From NCBI RefSeq assembly GCF_010729665.1, contig NZ_AP022610.1, positions 124,001 to 188,000 of the forward strand: a stretch of 64,000 bases of DNA. Reading direction: 5' to 3'. Source of the DNA: Mycolicibacterium madagascariense. Its GTDB lineage: Bacteria; Actinomycetota; Actinomycetes; Mycobacteriales; Mycobacteriaceae. The first letter of the stretch is position 1; the number at the start of each line of letters is the position of its first letter. Under the pieces are notes generated by a model. It did not search any database and was not told where the DNA came from. It was given only the letters and a program-made list of their open reading frames with translations. Both the position numbers and the translations under genes were made by a program. Shown in pieces: positions 1 through 7,931 of the stretch.

Positions 1-1
1 G

Positions 2-454
2 AAGGCGGGCAGACAACCCACCGCCGCCGTCGTCAACACCGCGTCGGCGTCGGGGACGTTCTCCGTGTTGCCCGGGCAGGCCAACTACGGCGCCGCGAAG
101 GCGGGGATCGCGGCGCTGACGCTGGTGGCCGCCGCCGAACTGGAACGCTACGGCGTCCGGGTCAACGCCATCGCACCGGTCGCACGCACCCGCCTGACTC
201 TGGCCACCCCCGGGATGGGAGCCATCTTCGCCGAAGAGGTTCCCGAGGGAGAGTTCGATGCCTTTGCGCCGGAGAACATCTCGCCGGTGGTGGCGTTCCT
301 GGCGACGCCGGGGTGCCCACTGAACGGCAAGGTGCTGGCCGTGCAGGGCGGAGCGATCTCGCTGCTGCAGGGTTGGACGTTCGCCGACACAGTCGAGACC
401 GACGGGCCGTGGGACGTCGACGAATTGCCGGCGTTGCTCGGGCACTGGGGCTAG
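2..454 (+). CDS. SDR family oxidoreductase, C-terminal part (5' end outside window)
   Basis: The reading frame is open from base 2, so only about 150 C-terminal residues are present. The visible part has the classical short-chain dehydrogenase active site: an NTASASG stretch carrying the conserved Ser and, after it, the catalytic YGAAK (Tyr at 86-88, Lys at 98-100), followed by the usual RVNAIAP strand. The Rossmann nucleotide-binding half lies upstream of the window. The NYGAAKAGIAAL context resembles SDRs of the 3-hydroxyacyl-CoA/17-beta-HSD type, which oxidise beta-hydroxyacyl-CoA. That would fit the downstream FadD, FadE and racemase genes, but substrate cannot be read from the sequence. 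The hydrolase gene starts 9 bases after the stop. Confidence 0.85.
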   Translation, partial: KAGRQPTAAVVNTASASGTFSVLPGQANYGAAKAGIAALTLVAAAELERYGVRVNAIAPVARTRLTLATPGMGAIFAEEVPEGEFDAFAPENISPVVAFLATPGCPLNGKVLAVQGGAISLLQGWTFADTVETDGPWDVDELPALLGHWG

Positions 455-463
455 CCGCCACCG

Positions 464-1327
464 ATGATCGTGCAACGACGCGCCATCTACGCCGGTGTAG
501 AAACCCGCGAGTTGTCCGTCAGCGGTGCAGGACCCACGATCGTGCTGCTGCACGGGTTCGCCGACTCGGCCGACTGCTGGCGACCCGTCCTGACCCTGCT
601 CGAGCGCGCGGGGAGGACGGCCGTCGCGGTGGACCTCGTCGGATTCGGTGCGGCCGACTCGACTCGTTGGGGCCCGCTGCTGCCGCAGTGGGACGAGTTC
701 GTCGAGGCTGTCGTGGCCCAGCACGGCGCCACGTCGGCCGTCGTGCTCGTCGGCAACTCGCTGGGGGGATTGCTCACGGTGCGGGCGGCTGCCACCGTCA
801 AGGGACTACCGATCCGCGGCGTCGTCGCCATCGACGCCGCCGGGACCGGTTGGACACCACTGGTGCGGGCGGTGATCGTGCAGAACCTCCTCCTCCTGAC
901 ACCGTTGGTGGCTCTACCCGTTCCACCGATGGTGCGACGCGCGGGGGTCACCCTGGTCGCCCGCATCGTGCTCTACGGACGTTGGCGCTCAGCAGATCCG
1001 GAGACGATCGACAGCTTCGCCAAGGGCATTCGCACCCGGCGCGACGCGCAGCGGTTGATCGCCGTGGCTCGGCGGACGGTAGGGGAGGTGAACGCCCATG
1101 GACCATTCGACGGAATCGATTGTGCCACCGTGGTTCTCCACGGCCGGCGTGATCTGCTGGTGTCCGTCGACGCCGCCCGCCGGCTGCACCGCATGATCCC
1201 CGGCAGCCGCCTCGTGGTGCTCGAGCGTAGCGGGCACTGCCCTCAACTCGATGCACCGGAACGGGTAGCAGCCTTGGCCATCGAACTCGCCGCCACCGCC
1301 ACCCCACGACGCGCCGGTACGGCCTAG
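464..1327 (+). CDS. alpha/beta-fold hydrolase
   Basis: A 287-residue cytosolic alpha/beta hydrolase with no signal peptide. Seen directly: the oxyanion HGF at residues 30-32, the nucleophile elbow GNSLGG with Ser99, an Asp in GRRD (D230) and a C-terminal His in SGHCP (H258), giving a complete Ser-Asp-His triad. A lid-like hydrophobic segment with several Leu residues lies at about 135-170. It sits between the SDR and an acyl-CoA synthetase on the same strand with gaps below 10 bases, so it is almost certainly co-transcribed. In such catabolic operons these enzymes cleave an ester or a C-C bond (meta-cleavage type) to release an acid for CoA activation. That role is inferred from context. Confidence 0.88.
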   Translation: MIVQRRAIYAGVETRELSVSGAGPTIVLLHGFADSADCWRPVLTLLERAGRTAVAVDLVGFGAADSTRWGPLLPQWDEFVEAVVAQHGATSAVVLVGNSLGGLLTVRAAATVKGLPIRGVVAIDAAGTGWTPLVRAVIVQNLLLLTPLVALPVPPMVRRAGVTLVARIVLYGRWRSADPETIDSFAKGIRTRRDAQRLIAVARRTVGEVNAHGPFDGIDCATVVLHGRRDLLVSVDAARRLHRMIPGSRLVVLERSGHCPQLDAPERVAALAIELAATATPRRAGTA

Positions 1328-1333
1328 GAGAAC

Positions 1334-2992
1334 GTGTTCGTGCACCCCATGACTCAGCTCGTGTCCAGGGTCTGCGAGGAACTGTGGGCGGCGGGTCCGA
1401 TGATCCGCAGTGGGCTGGTGGAACCTCTCGAACCCCGTCGCGTCGCGGCGTGCGTGGCGGCGTACAGATCCTACGGCGCACTCGGCGCGACGGTGCGCAT
1501 CGCGGCGATCCGCCATCCCGACCGGACTGCGATCATCGACGAACTGGGCACCATGAGTTTCGCAGAACTCGACGCCTCGTCCAACGCGGTCGGCAACCGG
1601 TGGCGCCAGCAGGGTCTGCAGGCCGGTGACGGCGTGGCCATCCTGGTCCGCAATCATCGCGGCTTCCTGCAGGCGGTCTTCGCCGGCGCCAAGTGCGGGG
1701 CACGAATCATCCTGCTCAACACCGACTTCGGCGCCACCCAGGTGCGGGCCGTCGTCGGCAGGGAAGGCGCTGATCTCGTCGTGTACGACGAGGAATACAC
1801 CGCCGCGGTCGCGGGACTCGAGCCTCGTCATGGTCTCTGGACGGCGTGGACCGACACCGCTGTGACCGACTTCAGCCTGGCTGCCGTTGCCGACGCAGAC
1901 CCCACCCCGCCACCGCCCAGCGGAAGCTTGCCCAAGATCGTCATCCTGACCAGTGGTACCACTGGAACGCCCAAGGGAGCCAACAGAACCGAACCGCGCT
2001 CCTTGATTCCGATCGGCGGCCTGTTGGACAAGGTGCCGCTGCGCGCCGGTGAGGTGACCGAGTGCTGTGTGCCGATGTTCCACGCGCTGGGTTTCGCGCA
2101 CGCCGTGCTCGCCGTGGCACTGGGCTCGACGCTGGTGCTTCGACGTCGATTCGACCCGCAGGCCACCCTCGACGGTGTGAGGAAGCACGGGACGACGGCG
2201 TGGATCGTGGTCCCGGTGATGCTGCGACGTCTCGTCGAATCGCTCCCAGCCGCCGGCGGCGGTTCGACGTCGCCCAGGGTCGTCTTCGTCGCGGGTTCTC
2301 AACTCGGAGCGTCGCTCTGCCAGAGCGCCACTGCCGCACTGGGTCCGGTGCTCTACAACCTCTATGGGTCCACCGAGGTCGCCTACGCCACCATCGCCAC
2401 CCCGGAGGATCTCGCCAACGAGCCAGGGTGCGTCGGACGGGTCGTCCATGGCACGCGCGTGAAGATCTTCGACGACACCGGCACCGAGGTGCCACCCGGG
2501 GTGACGGGCCGCATCTTCGTGGCCAACGCCGTTCGATTCGAGGGCTACACCGGCGGCGGGAGCAAGGACACGATTGCCGGATTGATGGCGAGCGGCGACG
2601 TCGGACACTTCGACCGCGCCGGCAGACTCTTCATCGACGGACGCGACGACGACATGATCGTCTCCGGTGGCGAGAACGTCTTCCCCGGTGAAGTGGAGGA
2701 GACCCTTGCCGCGCACCCCGACATCCTGGAAGCCGCCGCCGTGGGCGTCCACGACGAGCACTACGGCCAGCGACTGCGGTGCTTCGTCGTCGTCCGCGAG
2801 GGCGCGGAACTGAACGAACAACAGGTCAAGGACTACGTGAAGGCCGAATTGGCGCGCTTCAAGGTGCCCCGCGACGTTCGCTTCCTCCCTGCGCTGCCGC
2901 GCAACCCCACCGGCAAGGTCCTCAAGGGCCGGCTCGACGAGGGCACCACGGCCAGCGACGAAACGAGGTCCACGCCACGATCACCCGACTGA
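1334..2992 (+). CDS. AMP-dependent acyl-CoA synthetase (FadD type)
   Basis: ANL-superfamily enzyme that activates a carboxylic acid as acyl-AMP and then acyl-CoA. The ATP loop LTSGTTGTPKGA is at about 205-216, the A5 motif YGSTE at 344-348, the hinge/A7-A8 region with Asp422 and GRDDDMIVSGGENV around 436-449, and the catalytic A10 Lys in PTGK (K528). Length of 552 residues is normal. The first possible codon is GTG at 1334, but AGGAG at 1326-1330 sits only 3 bases before it. The in-frame GTG at 1340 or ATG at 1349 is better spaced and may be the true start. About 118 bases without a gene separate it from the acyl-CoA dehydrogenase. Substrate unknown; likely a branched or cyclic acid given the neighbours. 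Confidence 0.9.
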   Translation: MFVHPMTQLVSRVCEELWAAGPMIRSGLVEPLEPRRVAACVAAYRSYGALGATVRIAAIRHPDRTAIIDELGTMSFAELDASSNAVGNRWRQQGLQAGDGVAILVRNHRGFLQAVFAGAKCGARIILLNTDFGATQVRAVVGREGADLVVYDEEYTAAVAGLEPRHGLWTAWTDTAVTDFSLAAVADADPTPPPPSGSLPKIVILTSGTTGTPKGANRTEPRSLIPIGGLLDKVPLRAGEVTECCVPMFHALGFAHAVLAVALGSTLVLRRRFDPQATLDGVRKHGTTAWIVVPVMLRRLVESLPAAGGGSTSPRVVFVAGSQLGASLCQSATAALGPVLYNLYGSTEVAYATIATPEDLANEPGCVGRVVHGTRVKIFDDTGTEVPPGVTGRIFVANAVRFEGYTGGGSKDTIAGLMASGDVGHFDRAGRLFIDGRDDDMIVSGGENVFPGEVEETLAAHPDILEAAAVGVHDEHYGQRLRCFVVVREGAELNEQQVKDYVKAELARFKVPRDVRFLPALPRNPTGKVLKGRLDEGTTASDETRSTPRSPD

Positions 2993-3110
2993 ATCGACGG
3001 CGCGCCAATCGTTTCGGTCAAGAGTTTGGCACCGACGGTCATCGCCGGACGGGTGTCGAGCCCATAGCGTCGAATCACCGACGTAAAGCGAATGAGGAAA
3101 GGGGTGCGCC

Positions 3111-4259
3111 ATGACTGGTCACCGTGCTGCGTGGATGGACAAGGATCTGGATGCGCTCGCCGATCTGGCGCGGGCGTTCTTCGAGAAGGAGTGCGCCCCG
3201 CACGAGCCGCGGTGGTGTGCCCAGCAGCTTGTCGATCGTGAGATATGGCGTCGCGCAGGTGAACTGGGCCTCTTGTGCATGAGTCTGCCCGAGGAGTACG
3301 GCGGCGGGGGTGGCACCTTCGCCCACGACGCGGTCGTCTCGATCGAACAGGTCCGCGCCATGGCGCCCAGTTTCGGCGGGATGCTGCACAGCGGGATCGT
3401 CGCGCACTACCTCAACGCCTACGGCACCGAGGAGCAGAAGCAGCGGTGGCTTCCGCCGATGGCCACGGGCGACATCATCACCGCCATCGCCATGACGGAG
3501 CCGGGCACGGGCTCGGACCTGCAGTCGATCACGACCTCCGCGGTCAGGGACGGCGACGACTACGTGATCAACGGGGCGAAGACGTTCATCTCCAACGGGA
3601 TGCTGGCCGACCTGGTGGTCGTCGCCGCGAAGACCGACCCCACTGCTCGCGGCGCCGAGGGAGTGTCGCTCATCGCGGTGGAATCCACCCGCGACGGCTT
3701 CCGGCGCGGCCGCAATCTCGCGAAGATCGGCCAACATGGGCAGGACACGTGCGAGCTGTTCTTCGACGACGTCCGGGTGCCGGCTTTCAACCTCATCGGC
3801 GACCACGAGGGCCAAGGCTTTCTGCAGCTGATGCTGCAGCTGCCGCAGGAGCGCCTGTTCCTGGCGATCGCGGCCGCGGCGGCGATCGAGAAGACCGTCG
3901 ACCTCACCCTGGCCTACACCCGGGAACGGAAGGCATTCGGCAAGCCGCTGTTGGGATTTCAGAACACACAGTTCGTCCTCGCCGAGTGCGACACGGTCAA
4001 GACGATCGCGTGGACGTTCCTCGACGACTGCATCGTGCGACACCTCGACGCGGCGCTCGACATCCCGACCGCCGCCAAGGCCAAGTGGTGGCTCACCGAG
4101 CAGCAGTGCCAGGTGGTCGACCGTTGCGTGCAGCTGTTCGGCGGCTACGGCTACATGGAGGAGTACCCCATCGCCCGGCTCTACGCCGATGCCAGGGTGC
4201 AAAAGGTGTATGGCGGGACCAACGAGATCATGAAGACGATCATCGCCAAGAGTCTCTGA
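3111..4259 (+). CDS. acyl-CoA dehydrogenase (FadE type, LCAD/IVD-like catalytic site)
   Basis: A 382-residue FAD enzyme introducing the alpha,beta double bond in an acyl-CoA. The FAD/substrate segment AMTEPGTGSD lies at about 127-136 and the C-terminal signature YGGTNEIMK near the end. Because the position occupied by the MCAD catalytic Glu (YEGT) is Gly here, the base is probably Glu247 in the LPQERL motif, as in long-chain and isovaleryl-CoA dehydrogenases. That assignment follows from known family alignment. A GAGGAAAGG Shine-Dalgarno stretch precedes the ATG. The racemase gene begins 1 base after its stop, indicating translational coupling and that the two act on the same, probably 2-methyl-branched, acyl-CoA. 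Confidence 0.92.
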   Translation: MTGHRAAWMDKDLDALADLARAFFEKECAPHEPRWCAQQLVDREIWRRAGELGLLCMSLPEEYGGGGGTFAHDAVVSIEQVRAMAPSFGGMLHSGIVAHYLNAYGTEEQKQRWLPPMATGDIITAIAMTEPGTGSDLQSITTSAVRDGDDYVINGAKTFISNGMLADLVVVAAKTDPTARGAEGVSLIAVESTRDGFRRGRNLAKIGQHGQDTCELFFDDVRVPAFNLIGDHEGQGFLQLMLQLPQERLFLAIAAAAAIEKTVDLTLAYTRERKAFGKPLLGFQNTQFVLAECDTVKTIAWTFLDDCIVRHLDAALDIPTAAKAKWWLTEQQCQVVDRCVQLFGGYGYMEEYPIARLYADARVQKVYGGTNEIMKTIIAKSL

Positions 4260-4260
4260 G

Positions 4261-5370
4261 TTGACGGCGGTGGGACCATTGCGGGGGGTCAAGGTCGTCG
4301 AGCTCGCGGGCTTGGCCCCCGCGCCGTTCGGGTGCATGGTGCTCGCCGATCTGGGTGCCGAGGTGTTGCGCATCGACCGCCGGACACCCGGATCCGGCGG
4401 CATCGTGCCGCCGCCGGGTCCCCTCGACCGCGGCAAGCATGCCGTGGCCATGGACCTCAAGGATCCCGAGGATCACGCCAGGCTGCTCGAGATCTGTTCG
4501 GCTGCAGACGTCTTCGTCGAGGGCTTCCGGCCCGGTGTCGCCGAGCGGCTCGGGTTGGGTCCAGAAGACCTGGCCCGCGGCAACCCCGGCCTGATCTACG
4601 GCCGACTGACGGGCTGGGGACAGTCGGGGCCTCTGGCGTCGACCGCGGGCCACGACATCAACTACATCGCGGTGGCCGGCGTGTTGGATCTCGTCGGTCG
4701 ATCGGGGCAGGCCCCCGTGCCGCCGGCCAACGTCGTCGCAGACTTCGCCGGCGGTGGCATGCTGCTGGCGCTGGGCGTCGTGGCTGCCCTGCACGAGCGG
4801 TCGACGTCCGGACGGGGCCAAGTCGTGGACGCGGCGATGGTGGACGGCGCCGCCCTCTACACGGCGTTCATGCACGGCATGCACGCTCAAGGTTTGTGGA
4901 ACGAGCCGCGCGGGGAGAACACCCTCGACGGTGCTGCGCCGTTCTACGACACCTACGAGTGCGCCGACGGTCGGTACGTCGCCGTCGGTTGCGTCGAATT
5001 ACCCTTCTACAAAGAGATGTTGACGCTGCTCGGCATCGATGGAGACGCGCTGCCCTTCCAGTTGGACCGCACCGGGTGGCCCGAGCTGAAGGCATTGATC
5101 GCCGACACGTTCCTCGAACGCAGCCGCGACGAGTGGGCCGAGGTGTTCGCCAATTCCGATGCCTGCGTCTCCCCGGTCTTGTCGCCATGGGAAGCACATG
5201 AGCACGCCCACCATCGATCTCGAGACGCGTTCATCGACGTCGACGGTCTGCGTCAGCCCGCCCCAGCGCCTCGGTTCAGTCGCACGCCCGCGCCCGTTCC
5301 GCAGCCCCTGGCCACCGGGAGCGACGCCGTGTCGGACCTCCTGCAGCGGTGGGGCGTCTGCCGATCGTGA
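4261..5370 (+). CDS. alpha-methylacyl-CoA racemase / CaiB-BaiF family
   Basis: Family III CoA-transferase fold, 369 residues. It matches the racemase branch rather than formyl-CoA-type transferases. The segment GHDINYIAVAG carries His131 and the VVADFAGGG segment carries Asp161, the pair that abstracts and returns the alpha proton in the M. tuberculosis Mcr enzyme. Glu246 in CVELPF matches its third active-site residue. It would interconvert R and S 2-methylacyl-CoA so that the neighbouring acyl-CoA dehydrogenase can proceed. The longest frame starts with TTG at 4261; GTG at 4270 would give the N-terminus typical of Mcr (GPLxGxxVVELAG) and is an equally good start. Last gene of the plus-strand catabolic run. 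Confidence 0.88.
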   Translation: MTAVGPLRGVKVVELAGLAPAPFGCMVLADLGAEVLRIDRRTPGSGGIVPPPGPLDRGKHAVAMDLKDPEDHARLLEICSAADVFVEGFRPGVAERLGLGPEDLARGNPGLIYGRLTGWGQSGPLASTAGHDINYIAVAGVLDLVGRSGQAPVPPANVVADFAGGGMLLALGVVAALHERSTSGRGQVVDAAMVDGAALYTAFMHGMHAQGLWNEPRGENTLDGAAPFYDTYECADGRYVAVGCVELPFYKEMLTLLGIDGDALPFQLDRTGWPELKALIADTFLERSRDEWAEVFANSDACVSPVLSPWEAHEHAHHRSRDAFIDVDGLRQPAPAPRFSRTPAPVPQPLATGSDAVSDLLQRWGVCRS

Positions 5371-5382
5371 GAGTCCTCGGCG

Positions 5383-6069
5383 TCAGTGGAGGAGCGCCGC
5401 GACCTTCTTGGCAGTCTCCTTCGCCGAGCCGGGGTTCTGCCCGGTGACGAGGTTGCCGTCGACGACGGTGTAGGACAGGAATGGGATTTTGCCCTTCTCG
5501 TAGCGGGCGCCGCGTTCCTTCGCCCGCTCCTCGGCGTTGTAGGGGACGAGCTTGTCGACGCGGGCGAGGACTTCTTCCTGCCAGGCGAAGCCCGTCATCT
5601 TCTTGCCCGCGATGAGGTAGGAGCCGTCGGACAGCGTGGTGTCGAGTAGGCCGCAGTAGCCGTGACACACCGAGGCGACGACGTCGCCGCGCTCGTAGAT
5701 CGCCCGGGTGATGCGTTGCAGGCCATGGCTATTGGGGAAGTCGTACATGACGGCGTGGCCGCCGGTGAAGAAGACGGCGTCGTAGTCGGCCGAGTCGACG
5801 TCGTCGGGGCTCTTGGTGTTCTGCAGCAGCGCCATCTTGGCGGGGTCGGCGCGCCACGCCTTGGCGGTCTTGTCGTAGTTGGGGAACTTGAGCGACCTGG
5901 GTTCCAGTGGCACCTTGCCGCCGGCGGGGCTGACGAGGGTCTGCTCGAAACCGTGCTCGTCGAAGACGTGCCAGGCGTGCGTGAGCTCGGAGAGCCAGAG
6001 GCCGGTTGGGTGGTTGGGGTCGTCGTAGTGGGCGACGTTGGTCACTACGTTGAGGATTCGCTTCGTCAT
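5383..6069 (-). CDS. DJ-1/PfpI family protein (Hsp31/glyoxalase-III-like)
   Basis: A 228-residue class I glutamine amidotransferase-like protein. The nucleophile elbow VASVCHGY holds Cys135-His136 and the acidic partner is probably Glu28 in LWLSEL, the arrangement of Hsp31-type chaperone/glyoxalase proteins. FFTGGHAVMYDF is the conserved strand before the elbow. The predicted role is detoxification of methylglyoxal or deglycation, or a stress chaperone; the sequence does not decide between these. It is convergent with the racemase gene (12-base gap) and 33 bases downstream of the esterase gene on the same strand, so it may be co-transcribed with the esterase. Confidence 0.88.
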   Translation of the reverse strand: MTKRILNVVTNVAHYDDPNHPTGLWLSELTHAWHVFDEHGFEQTLVSPAGGKVPLEPRSLKFPNYDKTAKAWRADPAKMALLQNTKSPDDVDSADYDAVFFTGGHAVMYDFPNSHGLQRITRAIYERGDVVASVCHGYCGLLDTTLSDGSYLIAGKKMTGFAWQEEVLARVDKLVPYNAEERAKERGARYEKGKIPFLSYTVVDGNLVTGQNPGSAKETAKKVAALLH

Positions 6070-6102
6070 TCGTCGTCGTCCTTGGTGCGTGTGAGGTCGT
6101 CT

Positions 6103-7071
6103 CTAGTGCAGTGCTTTCCGCAGTGCGTCGATCGCCAATCCGCGGGCGACGTTGGCGGCCTTGGTGTTTCGTAGGCTATCCAGTAGGAGGAAGTCGTGGA
6201 CCATCCCGGCGACGCGCACGGAGGTCACGTCGACGCCGGCTTCGCGGAGCTTGTTGGCGTACTGCTCGCCCTCGTCGCGCAGCACGTCGGCCTCGTCGGT
6301 GATCACCAGCGTGGTGGGCAGGCCCTCGAGGTCGTAGAGTGTGGCCTGCAGCGGTGAGGCGTACTTCTCTGCACGCGTGGTCTCGTCGGGGGTGTAGGCG
6401 TCCCAGAACCATGTCATGCCATCGCGGGTGAGGTAGTAGCCCTCGGCGAACTGGAGGTACGACGGGGTGGCGAAATCGGCGTTGGTGACGGGGTAGAGCA
6501 GCACCTGGGCCTTGAGGTCGATACCGCCGCGGTCCTTGTTCATCAGGGCGAACACGGCGGACATGCAGCCGCCGACGGATTCGCCGACGACCGCGATGCG
6601 CGTGGTGTCCAGTCCGTGGTCGGAGCCGTGCTCGACGACCCACTCACCGACGGCATAGTTCTGCTCGACCTGGGTGGGATAGCGCTTCTCGGGTGCGCGG
6701 TCGTACACCGGAAACACCCCGGCGGCACCGGCGCCGACGACGAGTTCGCGGAAGAGTCTGTCGTGGGTGTGCTCGTCCCCGAAGACCCAGCCGGCGCCGT
6801 GGATGTAGAACACCACCGGCAGCGGACCCCGAACACCCTTGGGCCGGATGATGCGGGTGCGCACGGAGCCCCATTGGCCGGCATCCACCTCGACCCATTC
6901 CTCGTCGACCTCGGGGCGTTCGACGCCCTCGCCGCTCTGCAGGTCGGCGAGGATCTCGCGACCCTTCTCGGGCGGCACCTCGTAGATCCGCGGGTGCGGA
7001 TCGGTCTGCTCGGACAGTTCCCTGGCCTCGGGCTCGAGGTAGGGGGCAATCGGCGGCGGCAGGTCGGGCAT
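6103..7071 (-). CDS. alpha/beta-fold esterase, hormone-sensitive-lipase type
   Basis: A 322-residue HSL/LipH-family carboxylesterase. Seen: the oxyanion-hole motif HGAGW at 91-95, the nucleophile in GESVGG (Ser165), the acid in DEADVLRDEG (Asp262) and His292 in VAGMVHDF. No signal peptide, so it is cytosolic. It hydrolyses short- to medium-chain esters in known relatives. A promoter of the same design as that of the acetoacetate-decarboxylase-like gene lies in its leader (see the element at 7116-7169), which suggests control by the TetR gene just upstream. The DJ-1 family gene follows it. Confidence 0.9.
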   Translation of the reverse strand: MPDLPPPIAPYLEPEARELSEQTDPHPRIYEVPPEKGREILADLQSGEGVERPEVDEEWVEVDAGQWGSVRTRIIRPKGVRGPLPVVFYIHGAGWVFGDEHTHDRLFRELVVGAGAAGVFPVYDRAPEKRYPTQVEQNYAVGEWVVEHGSDHGLDTTRIAVVGESVGGCMSAVFALMNKDRGGIDLKAQVLLYPVTNADFATPSYLQFAEGYYLTRDGMTWFWDAYTPDETTRAEKYASPLQATLYDLEGLPTTLVITDEADVLRDEGEQYANKLREAGVDVTSVRVAGMVHDFLLLDSLRNTKAANVARGLAIDALRKALH

Positions 7072-7115
7072 GGTGGGATCTCCAAGTTCTGCAGCTGTCG
7101 GGACGAGGCAGGGCG

Positions 7116-7169
7116 TCCAATGTGCGCACCGCTTACATCGACGCTAGCGCGGCCTCGGCGCAGAGTCAA
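7116..7169 (-). promoter_or_regulatory. Promoter and operator half-site of the esterase gene
   Basis: Read on the minus strand: -35 TTGACT (7164-7169), a 17-base spacer, -10 TAGCGT (7141-7146), then TGTAAGC (7131-7137) and the matching flank up to 7116. The last 22 bases agree at 19 positions with 7897-7918 upstream of the acetoacetate-decarboxylase-like gene. The same layout of -35, -10 and TGTAAGC in both leaders supports a shared regulator, presumably the TetR encoded between them. Confidence 0.6.
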
Positions 7170-7187
7170 CGACCACGTTCGCCGCGA

Positions 7188-7769
7188 CTACCCGGAACGC
7201 TGGGCGGTCAGCACGGCGATGAAGGACGAACGGACTTGTGCCGCAACGTCTTCGATCGATGGACCGGTCAGCTTGCGGTCCAAGTAGAGGTACGCGAGCC
7301 CGTGCACCAGCCCCCAGCCGCCGAGGGCGAGGTCCAGGGGATCGGAGTGGGGGAAGACACGCGTGATGGCCTCTGCCAGCAACTCGTGGACCGCGGCGGC
7401 CGCCTGCACCCGTTCCTCGCTCGCGTGGTCGCACTCATTGCCGAACATCAGCCGGAACAGTGCGGGTCGCCGCAGCGCGAACTCGACGTAGCCGACGCCG
7501 AGGTCGGCCAGCTCGTCAATCGTGTTCGGCAACGCGCGGTCTCGGGAGAGGTCGGCCTTCAGATCGCGCAACCCACGGGCAGCCAACGCGGACTCCAGGG
7601 CTTCGCGATCGGGAAAGTGGCGGTACGGAGCGGTGGGAGAGACGCCAGCCTCGCGCGCCACGGCGCGAATCGAAAACGGCTCACCGCGTTCCAGCATCGT
7701 CATCGCCGTGCTCAACAGCGCGGCGCGCAGGTCACCGTGGTGATAGCTGGTCTTAGTGGTCGCCGTCAT
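7188..7769 (-). CDS. TetR family transcriptional regulator
   Basis: A 193-residue TetR repressor. The N-terminal helix-turn-helix is at about residues 28-60 with the recognition stretch VSPTAPYRHFPDREAL; the C-terminal part is a ligand-binding helical domain of the WHG type (GWGLVHGLAYLYL). It lies between the esterase gene (same strand) and the divergent acetoacetate-decarboxylase-like gene. An inverted repeat TGCTTACA/TGTAAGCA sits in the divergent intergenic region and its right arm recurs before the esterase gene, so this protein is the natural candidate for regulating both and itself. Ligand unknown. Confidence 0.9.
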   Translation of the reverse strand: MTATTKTSYHHGDLRAALLSTAMTMLERGEPFSIRAVAREAGVSPTAPYRHFPDREALESALAARGLRDLKADLSRDRALPNTIDELADLGVGYVEFALRRPALFRLMFGNECDHASEERVQAAAAVHELLAEAITRVFPHSDPLDLALGGWGLVHGLAYLYLDRKLTGPSIEDVAAQVRSSFIAVLTAQRSG

Positions 7770-7863
7770 GGCTATGCGGGTCCTCCTGACTCGTCCGACT
7801 CAAGCATGGCGCACGGCGTCGGGCGATCTCCCCCAAGGTGCGCCGCGTCACCGCGCATCGATG

Positions 7864-7892
7864 TTGACAGTGCTTACACTAGTCTCTACCGT
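7864..7892 (+). promoter_or_regulatory. SigA-type promoter of the acetoacetate-decarboxylase-like gene
   Basis: TTGACA at 7864-7869, exactly 17 bases, then TACCGT at 7887-7892 (TAnnnT, the mycobacterial -10 form). Transcription would start near 7899, leaving a leader of about 33 bases before the ATG at 7932. This places the in-frame ATG at 7905 inside the regulatory element. Confidence 0.65.
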
Positions 7893-7904
7893 GATATGTA
7901 AGCA
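7871..7904. promoter_or_regulatory. Candidate TetR operator, 8-bp inverted repeat
   Basis: TGCTTACA (7871-7878) and TGTAAGCA (7897-7904) form perfect 8-bp arms separated by 18 bases. The repeat brackets the -10 box of the promoter above, so binding would block RNA polymerase. The right arm with its flank recurs upstream of the esterase gene on the other side of the TetR gene. Confidence 0.6.
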
Positions 7905-7931
7905 ATGCACACATTGGAACGAGGAGCGGTG

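Noticed and set aside
989..2821. Long minus-strand open frame opposite the acyl-CoA synthetase
   Set aside because: Its sequence has no recognisable fold and it is fully explained by codon bias of the plus-strand gene in high-GC DNA.
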